Shown: positions 17,284 through 27,107 of the stretch, piece after piece
Layout: the number at the start of each line of letters is the position of its first letter
Numbering within the stretch: the stretch's first letter is position 1
Source of the DNA: CAWDMW01 sp963803575
GTDB taxonomy: Bacteria > Pseudomonadota > Alphaproteobacteria > Rickettsiales > UBA998
Reading direction: 5' to 3'
Length of the DNA stretch: 64,000 nt
Assembly (NCBI GenBank): GCA_963803575.1
Contig: CAWDMW010000002.1
Location: forward strand, 1,364,001-1,428,000
Made by a program: the position numbers and the translations under genes
The notes under the pieces: model-generated
What the model was told of the DNA's origin: nothing
Databases searched by the model: none
The model's input: only the letters and a program-made list of their open reading frames with translations

Positions 17284-18792
17284 ATGTCTTTAACGAATGT
17301 TCCCGATGAGGAACTCTCCAACATCTTTTTGCCAGCTACGTCTGAGTCATCAGAATCTGCCACCCCAGACCGGCAAATGCCCAGCAATCTGGATGTAGAG
17401 CAGGCGTTGCTTGGTGCTATTTTGGTTAATAATAGCGCATTACACCATCTGGATGATCGCTTAATTGCAGATCATTTCTACGAACCGCTACACCAGCAAA
17501 TTTTTCATGCCATCCAGCATTTTCATGATCGCGGTAACATTGCTAGCCCGGTATCATTGAAGCATTATTTTGCGTCCGGTCAGTCAGTCTCCATGCAGGA
17601 ACATTACCTAACGCAACTGGCGCGCATGGCAGTTGCAGTGATTGATGTGCGAGAATATTCTGCGATTTTGTATGATTTATACCTGAAACGACGTATCATT
17701 GACATTAGTGAGGGTATGATTAATTCTGCGTATAAGCAGGATGTACGCATTAGTGCCATGCAACAACTGGAATCCGCAGAACAATTCCTGTTTAAACTGG
17801 CTGAAGGTGGGGATACGGGCAATAATTTTCAGCCCTTCCGTGTGTTTGGTGCGAGTGCCTTGCGTATGGCTGAAGCTGCATTCAAACGCAAAGGGCAGAT
17901 TGTTGGCACATCGACAGGATTGCGTGACTTGGATGCGTTGCTTGGTGGACTGCAAAAATCTGACTTGCTGATTTTGGCAGGGCGTCCATCTATGGGGAAA
18001 ACCGCGCTTGCCACCAACATGGCGTATAAAGCGGCGTTGTATTTTAAAGAAAACACAGAACCCAATGAGCAGGCAAAGTCTGTTGGGTTTTTCTCGCTTG
18101 AGATGTCCTCTGAACAACTGGCTACACGTGTATTATCTGCCCGCGCCAATATTAATTCGGCAGGTATCATGCGTGGTGATCTGGATCATGAGGAATTTGA
18201 ACGGCTTATTGAAGCTAATAATGAACTTTCCGAGTTGCCTTTTTATGTTGATGACACGCCCGCACTTTCGATTTCCGCTTTGCGTACCCGTGCGCGGCGG
18301 CTGAAACGTACGCAGAATTTGGGGTTAGTGATTGTTGATTATCTTCAACTTGTGACGGTTTCTACTCGTAACTCGCAAATGAACCGTGTTCAGGAAGTGT
18401 CCGAAATTACGCAGGGGTTGAAAGCATTGGCCAAAGAGCTGAATGTGCCAGTAGTCGCGCTTTCACAGCTTTCACGAGCCGTAGAGTCACGCGAAGATAA
18501 GCGCCCACAACTCTCCGATTTACGCGAATCAGGAAGTATTGAGCAGGATGCAGATGTGGTGATGTTTGTGTATCGTGAGGAATATTATGTATCGCGTTCC
18601 AAGCCTGATGAGACGTCACCGAAATTTGAAATGTGGCAGGAAGATATGGAACGTGTCTATGGCAAGGCAGATGTGATTATTGCCAAGCAACGCCACGGGC
18701 CTATTGGAACCGTTACGTTACAATTCTTCGGCGAACAAACACGCTTTGATGATCTGGTTGATGAAAGTCGTTTGCCACATCATCATGCATAA
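17284..18792 (+). CDS. dnaB: Replicative DNA helicase DnaB
   Basis: Hexameric helicase that unwinds DNA at the replication fork. At 502 residues it has the N-terminal primase-interacting domain (NLDVEQALLGAILVNNSAL, about residues 36-54) and the RecA-like C-terminal domain. That domain has Walker A (GRPSMGKTAL), Walker B (LGLVIVDYLQLV), the DnaB motif EITQGLKALAKELNVPVVALSQLSR (about 380-404) and DLRESGSIEQDADVVMF. GAGGT at 17267-17271 is the likely ribosome site. No intein or insertion is seen. Confidence 0.96.
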   Translation: MSLTNVPDEELSNIFLPATSESSESATPDRQMPSNLDVEQALLGAILVNNSALHHLDDRLIADHFYEPLHQQIFHAIQHFHDRGNIASPVSLKHYFASGQSVSMQEHYLTQLARMAVAVIDVREYSAILYDLYLKRRIIDISEGMINSAYKQDVRISAMQQLESAEQFLFKLAEGGDTGNNFQPFRVFGASALRMAEAAFKRKGQIVGTSTGLRDLDALLGGLQKSDLLILAGRPSMGKTALATNMAYKAALYFKENTEPNEQAKSVGFFSLEMSSEQLATRVLSARANINSAGIMRGDLDHEEFERLIEANNELSELPFYVDDTPALSISALRTRARRLKRTQNLGLVIVDYLQLVTVSTRNSQMNRVQEVSEITQGLKALAKELNVPVVALSQLSRAVESREDKRPQLSDLRESGSIEQDADVVMFVYREEYYVSRSKPDETSPKFEMWQEDMERVYGKADVIIAKQRHGPIGTVTLQFFGEQTRFDDLVDESRLPHHHA

Positions 18793-18795
18793 GTC

Positions 18796-19368
18796 TCACG
18801 ACCAGCTATAAGCCTCGTACGCTGCAAACGCGCTGGCAATCAATCCGAGTGCCATTGCCACACCGTCGCGGGCAATAATCGCTAGACTTAGCAGCAAGCA
18901 GGCGGCACCCGGCGCCATCACACCCCATGGCACTAGGGCCAGAGGGAACATCATAGCAGCCAAGCCGATGACAGCAACCATAGCGATGTAGAGCATAGGA
19001 GTTGAGACTAGCCATTCAAACCGTGGTTTGACGATCTTATCCAGCCACCCCATATAATGACGCACTTTGTCCAACGTTTGCACAGCATCATCAGCCGACA
19101 TGGTCTTTTCCAAAAATGGTTTGGGTAACCATGGTTGGTTATCTCGAAAGAAGAACTGTCCGGCAACTAACATAATAATAAGAGCCGCCATAATAGAGAT
19201 GCCGGGAATGGCACTAATGGGTGAAAGAACAAGAAGACTTAGAATAAATAGAAAAGACCCGTAAGACCGGGTGCCAAATGCATCGAACATATCTTGCATG
19301 GATGCATCATCCTGATCCTGCAATTCGTTTTTCATTTTATCAAGCAATGTATTGATGGTATCTGTCAT
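18796..19368 (-). CDS. ExoD-family membrane protein
   Basis: 190-residue integral membrane protein of the ExoD family, named for a Rhizobium gene needed for exopolysaccharide production and alkali tolerance; the molecular role is unknown. The family start (FGTRSYGSFLFILSLLVLSP.SAIPG) and the later hydrophobic segments (about 118-137, 139-160, 163-186) are clear. It is convergent with dnaB (3-base gap) and divergent from the large exoprotein gene. Confidence 0.85.
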   Translation of the reverse strand: MTDTINTLLDKMKNELQDQDDASMQDMFDAFGTRSYGSFLFILSLLVLSPISAIPGISIMAALIIMLVAGQFFFRDNQPWLPKPFLEKTMSADDAVQTLDKVRHYMGWLDKIVKPRFEWLVSTPMLYIAMVAVIGLAAMMFPLALVPWGVMAPGAACLLLSLAIIARDGVAMALGLIASAFAAYEAYSWS

Positions 19369-19468
19369 AGGAACCGTTTACGCGATAAGTCATAAAAATA
19401 ACATATGATATAATGTTAATAGCTTGCATTTTAAGAATAACAAACGATTGTTTAAGAGATGTAAGTGT

Positions 19469-22400
19469 ATGATGAGTGTTATGGAAAAAGAGACTTATGC
19501 CCCCAAACACGATGGAATAGCGATAACAACGATGCACCAGCATTATGGCTTAAGTACGAGTCTACGCAGTGCAGGAATGGTGGGGAGTGTGTTGTACTGC
19601 CTGTCCTGCGTGCAGCCGGTGCAGGCGGCTCCTGTGGGTGGCGTAGTGGTGGGCGGTGAAGCCCAGATCAGCCGCACAGGTGGGGACGTGACCATTCATC
19701 AGGGGACAGATCGTGCAGCGATTGACTGGGAACGGTTTGATATTGATACAGGTGAAACTACCCGCTTTATTCAGCCATCCGCCAGCAGTGCGGCACTGAA
19801 CCGGGTGACAGGCAGCACGGATGCATCCCGCATTGCGGGGAATCTGCAATCAAACGGCCATGTGGTGTTGCTTAATCCAAACGGGGTCGTGTTTGAACGT
19901 GGATCACGCGTGGATGTGGGCGGGCTGATTGCGAGTAGTGCCGACACAGATGCGGCACGCTTCATGCAGGGTGGTACACTCAAGCTGGATCGTCCGGGTA
20001 ACCCTAATGCGGTGATCATCAACCATGGCGACATCACGGCACGTGACGCAGGTCTGGTGGGAATGGTAGCACCGAACGTCGAGAATCATGGCGCTATCCG
20101 GGCGAAACTGGGAAAGGTTGCACTCGCAGCAGGTGATACGGCAGAGATTGACTTATATGGCGACGGGCTAATTTCGGTGCAGGCCAGTGATGCGGTGACC
20201 AAACAATTGGTACGCAATACAGGCAGCATCGACGCGGCCGGTGGAGAGATTTTGCTTACCGCAGCGCACGGACGGCAGTTGATTGATAATCTAGTGCGTG
20301 TCAGTGGTGAGCTGCGTGCGCCGTCCGTGACACAGCAAGGCGGCAGGATCATCATTAGCGGTGAGCGCGCAACCGTGGATGTGTCTGCACGCATGGATGC
20401 TTCGGGGGAGCAGGTAGCGGGTCGCGTGCTGATTGGCGGAACATATCAGGGGCGTGACGAGAGCATCCCCAATGCTGCGCACACCATACTGCATAAACCC
20501 GCCATCATCACGGCCAATGCCACCAATGGCAAAGGCGGTGAAGTGATTGTGTGGGCAGACGATACGGCGGATGTGAATGGCACGATTGAGGCCAAAGGCG
20601 CCAACACCACCCAAGGCGGGTTCGTGGAAACATCGGGCAAGCAGACACTTCTTTTGCGCGAAGATATCAACGTCAACACAAACGGCGGCACATGGCTCAT
20701 TGATCCACAAGATATTACCATTGATGCTACATTAGGAGGTAACATTATAACCGGTCTTGGTTCCAACCATGTTGTTGTGCATACGAATAACGGTAGTGCC
20801 GCTGGTACAGGAAATATTACACTTAATCAGGATTTAGAATATAATTCTATTTATGCGTTAAGTCTACTGGCTCACGATAATATTCGATTAAACCGTCATA
20901 TCCAAAATGAGGGTTCAGGCGCTATTAACATAGTAGCTGGCTGGAATGGTAGTACGGGATTTACCCCAGATGCGACACCTGGCACGGTTGATAGTGGTAA
21001 CCCATTTATGGATGCTAATAACGCGAATGGTATTTTAAATCTTGCCAATAATGCCTATGGCAATAGAAATGGCTCTGTATTTGTTAATAGCACCGTAAAT
21101 AATAATAATACTTGGATAGGATCTGCTACTGGTACAACAACTGTTGTAGGATACAACGTTACGTTACAGGGTGGCAATACTGCAAGAGATCAAGCAATTA
21201 TAGGGTATCATCGTGATACGGGTGCAAACTATACAGGTGATATTACAGTACAGGCAGTAAATGATATAAATATACGTGCAGGGAACACTTCATCTAACCT
21301 GATTAGATTTGGTTCTTATGCAGCTATTGGTCATGGAAGATATGATTATAATGCAAATTATTCTGGCGACATAACAATCAAAACACGTAATCTTACTATG
21401 CAATCTGCTTCAGGTGCAGGATCTTATGCAGCTATTGGTCATGGAGCTAAAGCCGGGGCAGCAGGTGAGACAAGTACAGGTACTGCATCAGGAAACATCA
21501 CAATTGATGTAACCAACGATGCTACCCTTACAGCATCAAGCACTAGTACGGCTTATTTTGATAATGGCGTGATGATTGGTCATGGTGATGATGATGGCCA
21601 GAATTTTGGTAATCGTTCAGGTAATATTGTAACGAGGATTGGAGGTGAGTTAAGTTTAATAGATAATGACCCAAATGATAGTATTGTTCTTTATCATCGG
21701 GCTAATTCGGCTCATACTTCAACCGGTGACACTCGTATATCAGCCAACGCACTGGACTTTAGTGCTGCCACTACCGGGGCGTTTGATCTTAATAATGCGT
21801 TATTTGCCGGTAATATGATAGCTGGTTTGGCTGGAGGCGATGTGACTATTGGCTCTACTGGTACAGCAGACATGGTTATTAGCAGTGATATTATCACAAC
21901 TGACGCGGACAACACTTCAGGAAACCTAACATTACTATCTCAGGAAAACATCAGAATCAACGCACATATTGTGAACGCTGAGGCGGATCGGGTGGCAGAC
22001 GGCTCTAACACTGAAGGGTTGATTAACGTTGTCGCAGGATGGGATGGCAGTACCGGGTTTGACGACACAGCAGACACAACATTCGATATGTCGGCTATCA
22101 CAGGCAATAGTGCAACGTATGGGAATAATAGTAAGTCTGTATTCATCAATAATGCTACTGGAACACAAGGTGTGGCAGTTGGTTCACGCGATGGTGCAAC
22201 TAGCATTGCTGGGTATGATGTTATTCTCCAAGGGGGGAACTCAAACATACGGTACGCACACATAGGTACAAAGATTGATGGAGCCAGCCAGCGTGCAACT
22301 GGTGATATAAATGTACACGCCATACATAATGTTCATGCTTTAGGGGGAGCATCAAATAATAGCTACGCAATGATAGGCCATGGCGGCGATGGCTGTGTAA

Positions 22401-23926
22401 ATGTGTGTAGCAGTTTTGCTAGTACTGTATTGGGAGGAAATATTACTATAGAAAATAGTGGAAGCACACTTCTTACGGGATCCACTTCACCGTTTTTTCG
22501 TTCTTTCGTACAAATTGGACATGGGGGAAGGCAGGTAATGGGAGAAAAATCTGGTATGATTTCTTTACGTACTACGGGTGATATCATAGCAACTCCCGGG
22601 CAAGAATCTTATACCCAGATAGGTCATGGTGGGCTTCAGACACGTGGTAATGTTACAGGAGACATAGAGGTGCAGGGACAAAACATTACTCTAGATAGCA
22701 ATACAGGAGTTTTAGGTTTCTCCTACAGCCAAATAGGCCATGGATCCGTATCGAACATTATTAGTGGGAATACAAGGCAAGGAGATATTACCGTTGTTGC
22801 AACAGGAGAACTGAGTTTCACAAAAAGTACTACTGTTGATAGTGAGGGATATATCGGGCATAACACGTCGTTAGCTGGAGGGATTTCTGGCAACACGCTT
22901 ATTTTAGCGGGTGCGCTGGATTTTGATGCGGCCACCACAGGTACATTCGACATTAATAATGCTGACTTTATTGCCTCTATCAACCGTAACCTTGCAGGCG
23001 GGGCGGTAACGATTGGTTCTACCGGAGCAAACGGACTGGCGTGGAATACAGCACTCACTACGGCTAGTGCCAACACATTGTCATTGCTGTCTGCACGTGA
23101 TCTCACACTGAATACCGACATTACCCACAATACAGCAGGTGCAACACTGAATGCTGTGGCTGGGTGGAATGGCACCACTGGACTAAATGCTGACGGCACT
23201 ATCAATACGGCCACGATCCGCAGCAGCGGGGTAACAAATGCCGGAAGCTTACTCCATACGGGCGGAACGTTAACAGCACCAACCATCTATCTTGATGCCA
23301 ATAATAGCCTGCAAGGGGTGGTCAACACCACTGCGCTGGACATTGGTGTCAGCAGTAACAATGCATCACTAACAGGGTTAGTCGCAGCTGGTGCAGATCA
23401 GGCAGCAGCGAATATGATTACCGGAGGTCCGGGCAATCATGCGGATTATCGCTTTGAGAATTTCATTATTCGTTTCCTCCCCGCCAGTACCTCAACCGGT
23501 ACGGTAGCAACACCTTTAACACCAACTGTAATGCAAACACCCGTTACCCCAATCCCTGAAGTTGTGCCGATCGTGTTAACGACACCACAACCGGAAATAG
23601 TCAATCCGGAGATTGCTGCCATTCTACCTGTGAGAAATATTGTTGATACCAGCATTATTCCTAACACGGTAGAAGTGAATGCCCAAACACCAGTACCACC
23701 AATATTGCGTGATGGCATAGGCCTGAACGATTCTCCAACACGTACGAATACTACTCCATTTGAAAGTAGCAATATGAGTCAGGCGAAGAAAGATAGTAGT
23801 AACGCTGACGATACGGATGTTACGGCAGATGCAGATGAGAGCAAACCACTCATGAAAAAGCGTTCTATCCTAAAAGTACACCCTGCACTTAAGTCACTCT
23901 TTAATATCAAGCAGGATTTGCTGTAG
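19469..23926 (+). CDS. TpsA-type filamentous haemagglutinin-like exoprotein
   Basis: Large secreted adhesin-type protein (1485 residues from ATG 19469; the frame extends to a TTG at 19424). It has an unusually long N-terminal signal ending PVQAAPVGGVVVGG, as in two-partner-secretion proteins. A complete TPS domain follows, with ALNRVTGSTDASRIAGNL and NGHVVLLNPNGVVFERGSRV. The body is a beta-helix with about ten degenerate IGHG-centred repeats spanning residues about 540-1130. A roughly 45-residue block (LDFxAATTGxFDxNNA..AGG.VTIGSTG) occurs twice. A Pro/Thr-rich stretch near the C-terminus precedes a basic tail. The dedicated outer-membrane transporter (TpsB) is not in this window. Confidence 0.85.
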   Translation: MMSVMEKETYAPKHDGIAITTMHQHYGLSTSLRSAGMVGSVLYCLSCVQPVQAAPVGGVVVGGEAQISRTGGDVTIHQGTDRAAIDWERFDIDTGETTRFIQPSASSAALNRVTGSTDASRIAGNLQSNGHVVLLNPNGVVFERGSRVDVGGLIASSADTDAARFMQGGTLKLDRPGNPNAVIINHGDITARDAGLVGMVAPNVENHGAIRAKLGKVALAAGDTAEIDLYGDGLISVQASDAVTKQLVRNTGSIDAAGGEILLTAAHGRQLIDNLVRVSGELRAPSVTQQGGRIIISGERATVDVSARMDASGEQVAGRVLIGGTYQGRDESIPNAAHTILHKPAIITANATNGKGGEVIVWADDTADVNGTIEAKGANTTQGGFVETSGKQTLLLREDINVNTNGGTWLIDPQDITIDATLGGNIITGLGSNHVVVHTNNGSAAGTGNITLNQDLEYNSIYALSLLAHDNIRLNRHIQNEGSGAINIVAGWNGSTGFTPDATPGTVDSGNPFMDANNANGILNLANNAYGNRNGSVFVNSTVNNNNTWIGSATGTTTVVGYNVTLQGGNTARDQAIIGYHRDTGANYTGDITVQAVNDINIRAGNTSSNLIRFGSYAAIGHGRYDYNANYSGDITIKTRNLTMQSASGAGSYAAIGHGAKAGAAGETSTGTASGNITIDVTNDATLTASSTSTAYFDNGVMIGHGDDDGQNFGNRSGNIVTRIGGELSLIDNDPNDSIVLYHRANSAHTSTGDTRISANALDFSAATTGAFDLNNALFAGNMIAGLAGGDVTIGSTGTADMVISSDIITTDADNTSGNLTLLSQENIRINAHIVNAEADRVADGSNTEGLINVVAGWDGSTGFDDTADTTFDMSAITGNSATYGNNSKSVFINNATGTQGVAVGSRDGATSIAGYDVILQGGNSNIRYAHIGTKIDGASQRATGDINVHAIHNVHALGGASNNSYAMIGHGGDGCVNVCSSFASTVLGGNITIENSGSTLLTGSTSPFFRSFVQIGHGGRQVMGEKSGMISLRTTGDIIATPGQESYTQIGHGGLQTRGNVTGDIEVQGQNITLDSNTGVLGFSYSQIGHGSVSNIISGNTRQGDITVVATGELSFTKSTTVDSEGYIGHNTSLAGGISGNTLILAGALDFDAATTGTFDINNADFIASINRNLAGGAVTIGSTGANGLAWNTALTTASANTLSLLSARDLTLNTDITHNTAGATLNAVAGWNGTTGLNADGTINTATIRSSGVTNAGSLLHTGGTLTAPTIYLDANNSLQGVVNTTALDIGVSSNNASLTGLVAAGADQAAANMITGGPGNHADYRFENFIIRFLPASTSTGTVATPLTPTVMQTPVTPIPEVVPIVLTTPQPEIVNPEIAAILPVRNIVDTSIIPNTVEVNAQTPVPPILRDGIGLNDSPTRTNTTPFESSNMSQAKKDSSNADDTDVTADADESKPLMKKRSILKVHPALKSLFNIKQDLL

Positions 23927-23937
23927 TACAATTGTCT

Positions 23938-23968
23938 AGACCCCTTTTTAATAACAAAAAAAGGGTCT
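23938..23968 (+). terminator. Hairpin after the exoprotein gene, overlapping an IS end
   Basis: AGACCC(C)TTTTT pairs with AAAAAGGGTCT around a short loop, right after the exoprotein stop. The 3' arm is also the outer end of the IS1595-type inverted repeat at 23963, so the structure joins host and element sequence. Confidence 0.5.
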
Positions 23969-24700
23969 GGTGAACTTCAGCTAACTATAGGTTATGCTAA
24001 GTCACTATGAAACAACGTAAGAACAAGGTATTATCGCCGTTCACATATTTCGGAAGCTAAATTCAGACATTTATTGAAGTGTTTTGCAATGGACTTAAAT
24101 GCGTATGAAGCGTTTCAACTGACTGGCATATCGCATCGTAGTTGTAAGATTATCTATGCAAAATTGCGCCTACATATCGCTCAATATTGCATAGATAATC
24201 CTGTCTCATCAGGTGAGTTTGAACTGGATGAGTCCTATTTCGGTGCTAAAAGAGTGCGAGGTAAACGTGGTCGTGGCGCGGCTGGAAAGACGCCTGTCTT
24301 TGGGCTGCTCAAACGTGATGGCAATGTGCATGTGGAAATCGTTGATAACTGTTCAAAAGCACAGTTAATGCCTATTATACAAGGAAAAATACTAGAAGGA
24401 TCAACCATTCATACCGATGGATGGAAGGCATATGATGGGCTCATTGTGAATGGCTATGAACATTACCGCGTCTATCATTCGCATGATGAATTTGTACGTG
24501 GAAAGTGCCATGTCAACGGCATTGAATCTTTCTGGTCATTTGCTAAAAGGAGGCTGGCGCAATTCAACGGATTATCAGATCAGACGTTCTTCCTACATCT
24601 CACAGAATGTCAATTTAGATTCAATTGCAGAAAACAGAATATCTATGATATACTTCTTGCCTCTTTTAAAAAAAATCTACTCTAAACTTCACCAGACCCC
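23963..24700 (+). mobile_element. IS1595-family insertion sequence
   Basis: Short element bounded by imperfect inverted repeats: GGGTCTGGTGAACTT at 23963-23977 and the complement of GGGGTCTGGTGAAGTT at 24685-24700. It encodes one transposase. The expected 8-bp target duplication is not evident: flanks CAAAAAAA and CTACATAA share only some positions. It may be an old insertion. Confidence 0.75.
24007..24685 (+). pseudogene. IS1595-family transposase, frameshifted near its start
   Basis: DDE-type transposase related to the ISXO2-like group. Catalytic segments are FELDESYFG, IHTDGWKAYDGL and VNGIESFWSFAKRRL. The natural start is ATG 24007 (MKQRKNK), but one extra G at 24027-24028 throws the frame. 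Deleting it gives MKQRKNKYYRRSHISEAKF, leading into the main frame at 24029. The main frame (from 24029) is intact to TAA 24685. The extra base sits in a GG pair, so a consensus error is as likely as real inactivation. Confidence 0.8.
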
Positions 24701-24900
24701 TACATAAACTATGCTAATCCAACAATGCCCATAATAGCAATAAGTTAACTGACCGAACATGGTCGGAGCGAGTGAATGCATTTCGAACTATTCCTGAGTC
24801 GAGGTTGTTAGTTAATCAGCTTCAAAGTAAGCATCCCAATATAAATATATTGAACATTAGCAATCATTGCTATAAAATGCTATGGATGTAGGAGATTTAT
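24701..24900. other. Gap between the IS element and the toxin-antitoxin operon
   Basis: No gene seen. It contains the promoter region of the parDE-like pair and a short interrupted palindrome CCGA-ACATGG-TCGG (24752-24765). A second, perfect palindrome near the antitoxin start is listed separately. Confidence 0.4.
24858..24872. promoter_or_regulatory. Likely operator of the parDE-like operon
   Basis: TAGCAAT-C-ATTGCTA is a perfect 7+7 palindrome, 28 bases before the antitoxin ATG and before its ribosome site TAGGAG (24889-24894). Antitoxins of this type repress their own operon at such palindromes. Confidence 0.6.
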
Positions 24901-25164
24901 ATGCCATCGACCAGTATTAATATTACAAAGCAGTTACATGATTGGATTACCTGCAAGGTTGAGTCCGGCGATTACAATAATGCCAGCGAAGTATTCCGTG
25001 AAGGTTTACGAACTCTAAAAGCTCGTGATGAACGCGAACAATTAGAATTAGAGTTACTGCGTCATAAAGTTGGAACCGGTGTTGAGCAAGCCAACAATGG
25101 TAATTTTTCAAAACGTACTATCAATCAGATTGTTGCCGGAGCAAAAGATAAGCTTAATGGCTAA
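24901..25164 (+). CDS. ParD-like antitoxin (type II)
   Basis: 87-residue ribbon-helix-helix antitoxin. The N-terminal part STSINITKQLHDWI and GDYNNASEVFREGLRTL matches the ParD/CopG DNA-binding fold (about residues 3-45). The C-terminal part, which binds the toxin, is charged and probably disordered until bound. It precedes the toxin gene and overlaps it by 8 bases, so translation is coupled. It probably represses its own promoter. Confidence 0.88.
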   Translation: MPSTSINITKQLHDWITCKVESGDYNNASEVFREGLRTLKARDEREQLELELLRHKVGTGVEQANNGNFSKRTINQIVAGAKDKLNG

Positions 25165-25465
25165 ATATGCCCTAACTCCACAAGCAGATAATGACCTTGA
25201 GGATATTTTTATCTATACTGCCAAGGAATGGGGTATCTATCAGGCGGAAAAGTATCTGGGTGAATTAGATAGCTGTATGCAAAAATTAGCTGAAGGCGAA
25301 CTCGCTGGAAAAAACTGCGAAAAGCTTATTTTTGTGGGAACCGGATTGCTCTATTACCATGCAAATCGCCACTATATTATCTATCGTACATCAGAAAAAG
25401 CCACTGAAATTATCGCCGTGTATCATGATAGGATGCATTTAGAGCACCACTTATCTAAGCTTTAA
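25157..25465 (+). CDS. ParE-like toxin (type II, RelE/ParE superfamily)
   Basis: 102-residue toxin. The start is ATG 25157 (MAKYALTPQADNDLEDI), inside the last codons of the antitoxin gene. The family pattern is clear: LTPQADNDLEDIFIYTAKEWG near the N-terminus, GTGLLYYHANRHYIIYR in the middle and IIAVYHDRMHLEHHL at the end. ParE toxins of characterised systems block DNA gyrase; whether this one does is not shown by sequence. A longer reading upstream (25070) only covers the antitoxin in another frame. Confidence 0.87.
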   Translation: MAKYALTPQADNDLEDIFIYTAKEWGIYQAEKYLGELDSCMQKLAEGELAGKNCEKLIFVGTGLLYYHANRHYIIYRTSEKATEIIAVYHDRMHLEHHLSKL

Positions 25466-25504
25466 TGAATATAATGTTCGAAGGTTTAGCTAAAAACCTT
25501 AAAA

Positions 25505-25581
<77 letters not shown>

Positions 25582-25706
25582 AACAACAGTGTCATATTAC
25601 ACTGCAAGATGCCTTTATAAAAAACCTTTTTGAAAAACGCAAGTCATTCATTGCACCTTTTGATAAGTTATTCTATGATTTTCGCAGAAGGTTAGGATTG
25701 AACATA

Positions 25707-26594
25707 ATGAAGACAGAGACGTTACGCGGTGTATTTACCGCACTTATCACACCTATGACACCGCAGGGGGTGGATGTTTCCGCATTGGAAAAGCTGGTTG
25801 AATGGCAGATAGAGCAGGGGGTGCATGGATTGGTGCCATGTGGAACTACGGGAGAATCCCCGACACTTAGCCACGCAGAACATAAGCAGGTGGTGGAAAT
25901 TGTCATAAAAGTTGCTGCTGGTCGTGTACATGTGATGGCTGGTGCTGGTTCCAATGCGACGAGCGAATCACTGGACTTTTCTCGCCATGCACAATCTTGC
26001 GGTGCTGATAGTGTGTTGTTGGTGGCACCTTACTATAATAAACCAAACCCTCAGGGGCAGTTTGAGCATTTCCGCAGCATTGCTGATGCCATAGATTTAC
26101 CGATTGTTATTTATAACATTCCTGGTCGCTCCGTCATTGATGTTCATGATGACACAATTCTTCAATTGGCAGATAGTTGCCCCAATATTGTTGGTGTGAA
26201 GGATGCTACCGGTGACCTGGCACGCGCTGCTACGCTACACCATACTGCGGGTGACAGGTTAGTGTTGTTCTCAGGTGAAGATATGACGGCCTTGGGGTTT
26301 AATGTGATGGGGGGGCAAGGATGCATTTCTGTTTCTGCCAATGCTGCACCTGCATTGTGCGCAGCTATGCAGAATGCCTGCCTAAGCTGGGATTATGTGC
26401 AAGCGAAAGCATTACATGACCAGTTGATTGATTTACATGACGCTATGTTTGCTGACACCAGTCCGGCACCCGTGAAATATGCACTACACCGTATGGGTAA
26501 ATGCCAGAATATTTTGCGTCTGCCGCTATTGCCTGTCTCTGATGTGATCGCAGAGTATATTGATACAGTCTTATTTGAACTGGATTTGATTTAA
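25707..26594 (+). CDS. dapA: 4-hydroxy-tetrahydrodipicolinate synthase
   Basis: Condenses pyruvate with aspartate semialdehyde, the first committed step of lysine and diaminopimelate synthesis; dapB for the next step closes the window. Residues include GVFTALITPM, the GTTGES pyruvate-binding motif (about 44-49), the conserved Tyr (IYNIPGRS) and the Schiff-base Lys in NIVGVKDATGD. The frame is open to 25554, but that would run into the tRNA; ATG 25707 gives 295 residues, the normal length. It is followed after 5 bases by smpB, an arrangement common in alphaproteobacteria. Confidence 0.95.
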   Translation: MKTETLRGVFTALITPMTPQGVDVSALEKLVEWQIEQGVHGLVPCGTTGESPTLSHAEHKQVVEIVIKVAAGRVHVMAGAGSNATSESLDFSRHAQSCGADSVLLVAPYYNKPNPQGQFEHFRSIADAIDLPIVIYNIPGRSVIDVHDDTILQLADSCPNIVGVKDATGDLARAATLHHTAGDRLVLFSGEDMTALGFNVMGGQGCISVSANAAPALCAAMQNACLSWDYVQAKALHDQLIDLHDAMFADTSPAPVKYALHRMGKCQNILRLPLLPVSDVIAEYIDTVLFELDLI

Positions 26595-26599
26595 GTGTT

Positions 26600-27076
26600 A
26601 TGCCAGATAAAAAGCAGACATCTTTTTCCTCACCGTCAGTGTTCAATCGCAAAGCGCGATATGAGTACGATATTTTAGATGAATATGAAGCAGGCATTGT
26701 ACTGAAGGGTTCAGAAATTAAAGCGCTTAGAAGTGGTAAAGCAACGATTGGTGATGCATTCGCTACAGAAAAAAAAGAAGAAGTTTGGCTGCATAACCTG
26801 CATATCCCGCAATATCGTCTGGCTAATCGTCATAATCATGAGCCAAAGCGTCCCCGAAAGTTGCTGCTACATAAACGTGAAATACGCAAGCTGATTGGCG
26901 TATTGCAAACCAAGGGACTAACGCTGATACCGCTTGCATTGTTTTTTAACGAAAAGGGCATGGTGAAAGTAACATTGGCTGTAGGGAAAGGGAAAAAATC
27001 CCATGATAAGCGCAGAACAGAAAAAGACAGAGACTGGAAGCGCCAGCAATCGCGCTTGCTCAAACATAACGTGTAG
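26600..27076 (+). CDS. smpB: SsrA-binding protein SmpB
   Basis: Binds tmRNA and delivers it to stalled ribosomes for rescue. The 158-residue product shows the family signature: NRKARYEYDILDEYEAGIVL, GSEIKALRSGKATIGDAFA, NHEPKRPRKLLLHKREIRKL and a basic C-terminal tail (GKKSHDKRRTEKDRDW) that enters the decoding site. Same-strand partner of dapA, 5-base gap. The tmRNA gene itself is not in the window. Confidence 0.96.
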   Translation: MPDKKQTSFSSPSVFNRKARYEYDILDEYEAGIVLKGSEIKALRSGKATIGDAFATEKKEEVWLHNLHIPQYRLANRHNHEPKRPRKLLLHKREIRKLIGVLQTKGLTLIPLALFFNEKGMVKVTLAVGKGKKSHDKRRTEKDRDWKRQQSRLLKHNV

Positions 27077-27085
27077 AACAGCACC

Positions 27086-27107
27086 TTTATTATACTGGTA
27101 TAATAAA
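27086..27107. terminator. Perfect AT-rich palindrome after smpB
   Basis: TTTATTATAC-TG-GTATAATAAA, a 10-bp stem with a two-base centre, lies 10 bases after the smpB stop. With no GC-rich stem it would be weak as a terminator; it could instead be an operator or a dimer-binding site before the regulator gene at 27225. Confidence 0.4.

Noticed and set aside
21270..22900. Short repeated DNA words (for example ATTGGTCATGG) that could suggest a CRISPR or tandem-repeat array
   Set aside because: They are the coding repeats of the IGHG protein motif: unequal spacing, degenerate copies and one continuous reading frame.
22723..23286. 187-codon ORF on the minus strand inside the exoprotein gene
   Set aside because: It is a shadow of the coding strand, Val/Ala-rich with no domain, no ribosome site and no independent support.
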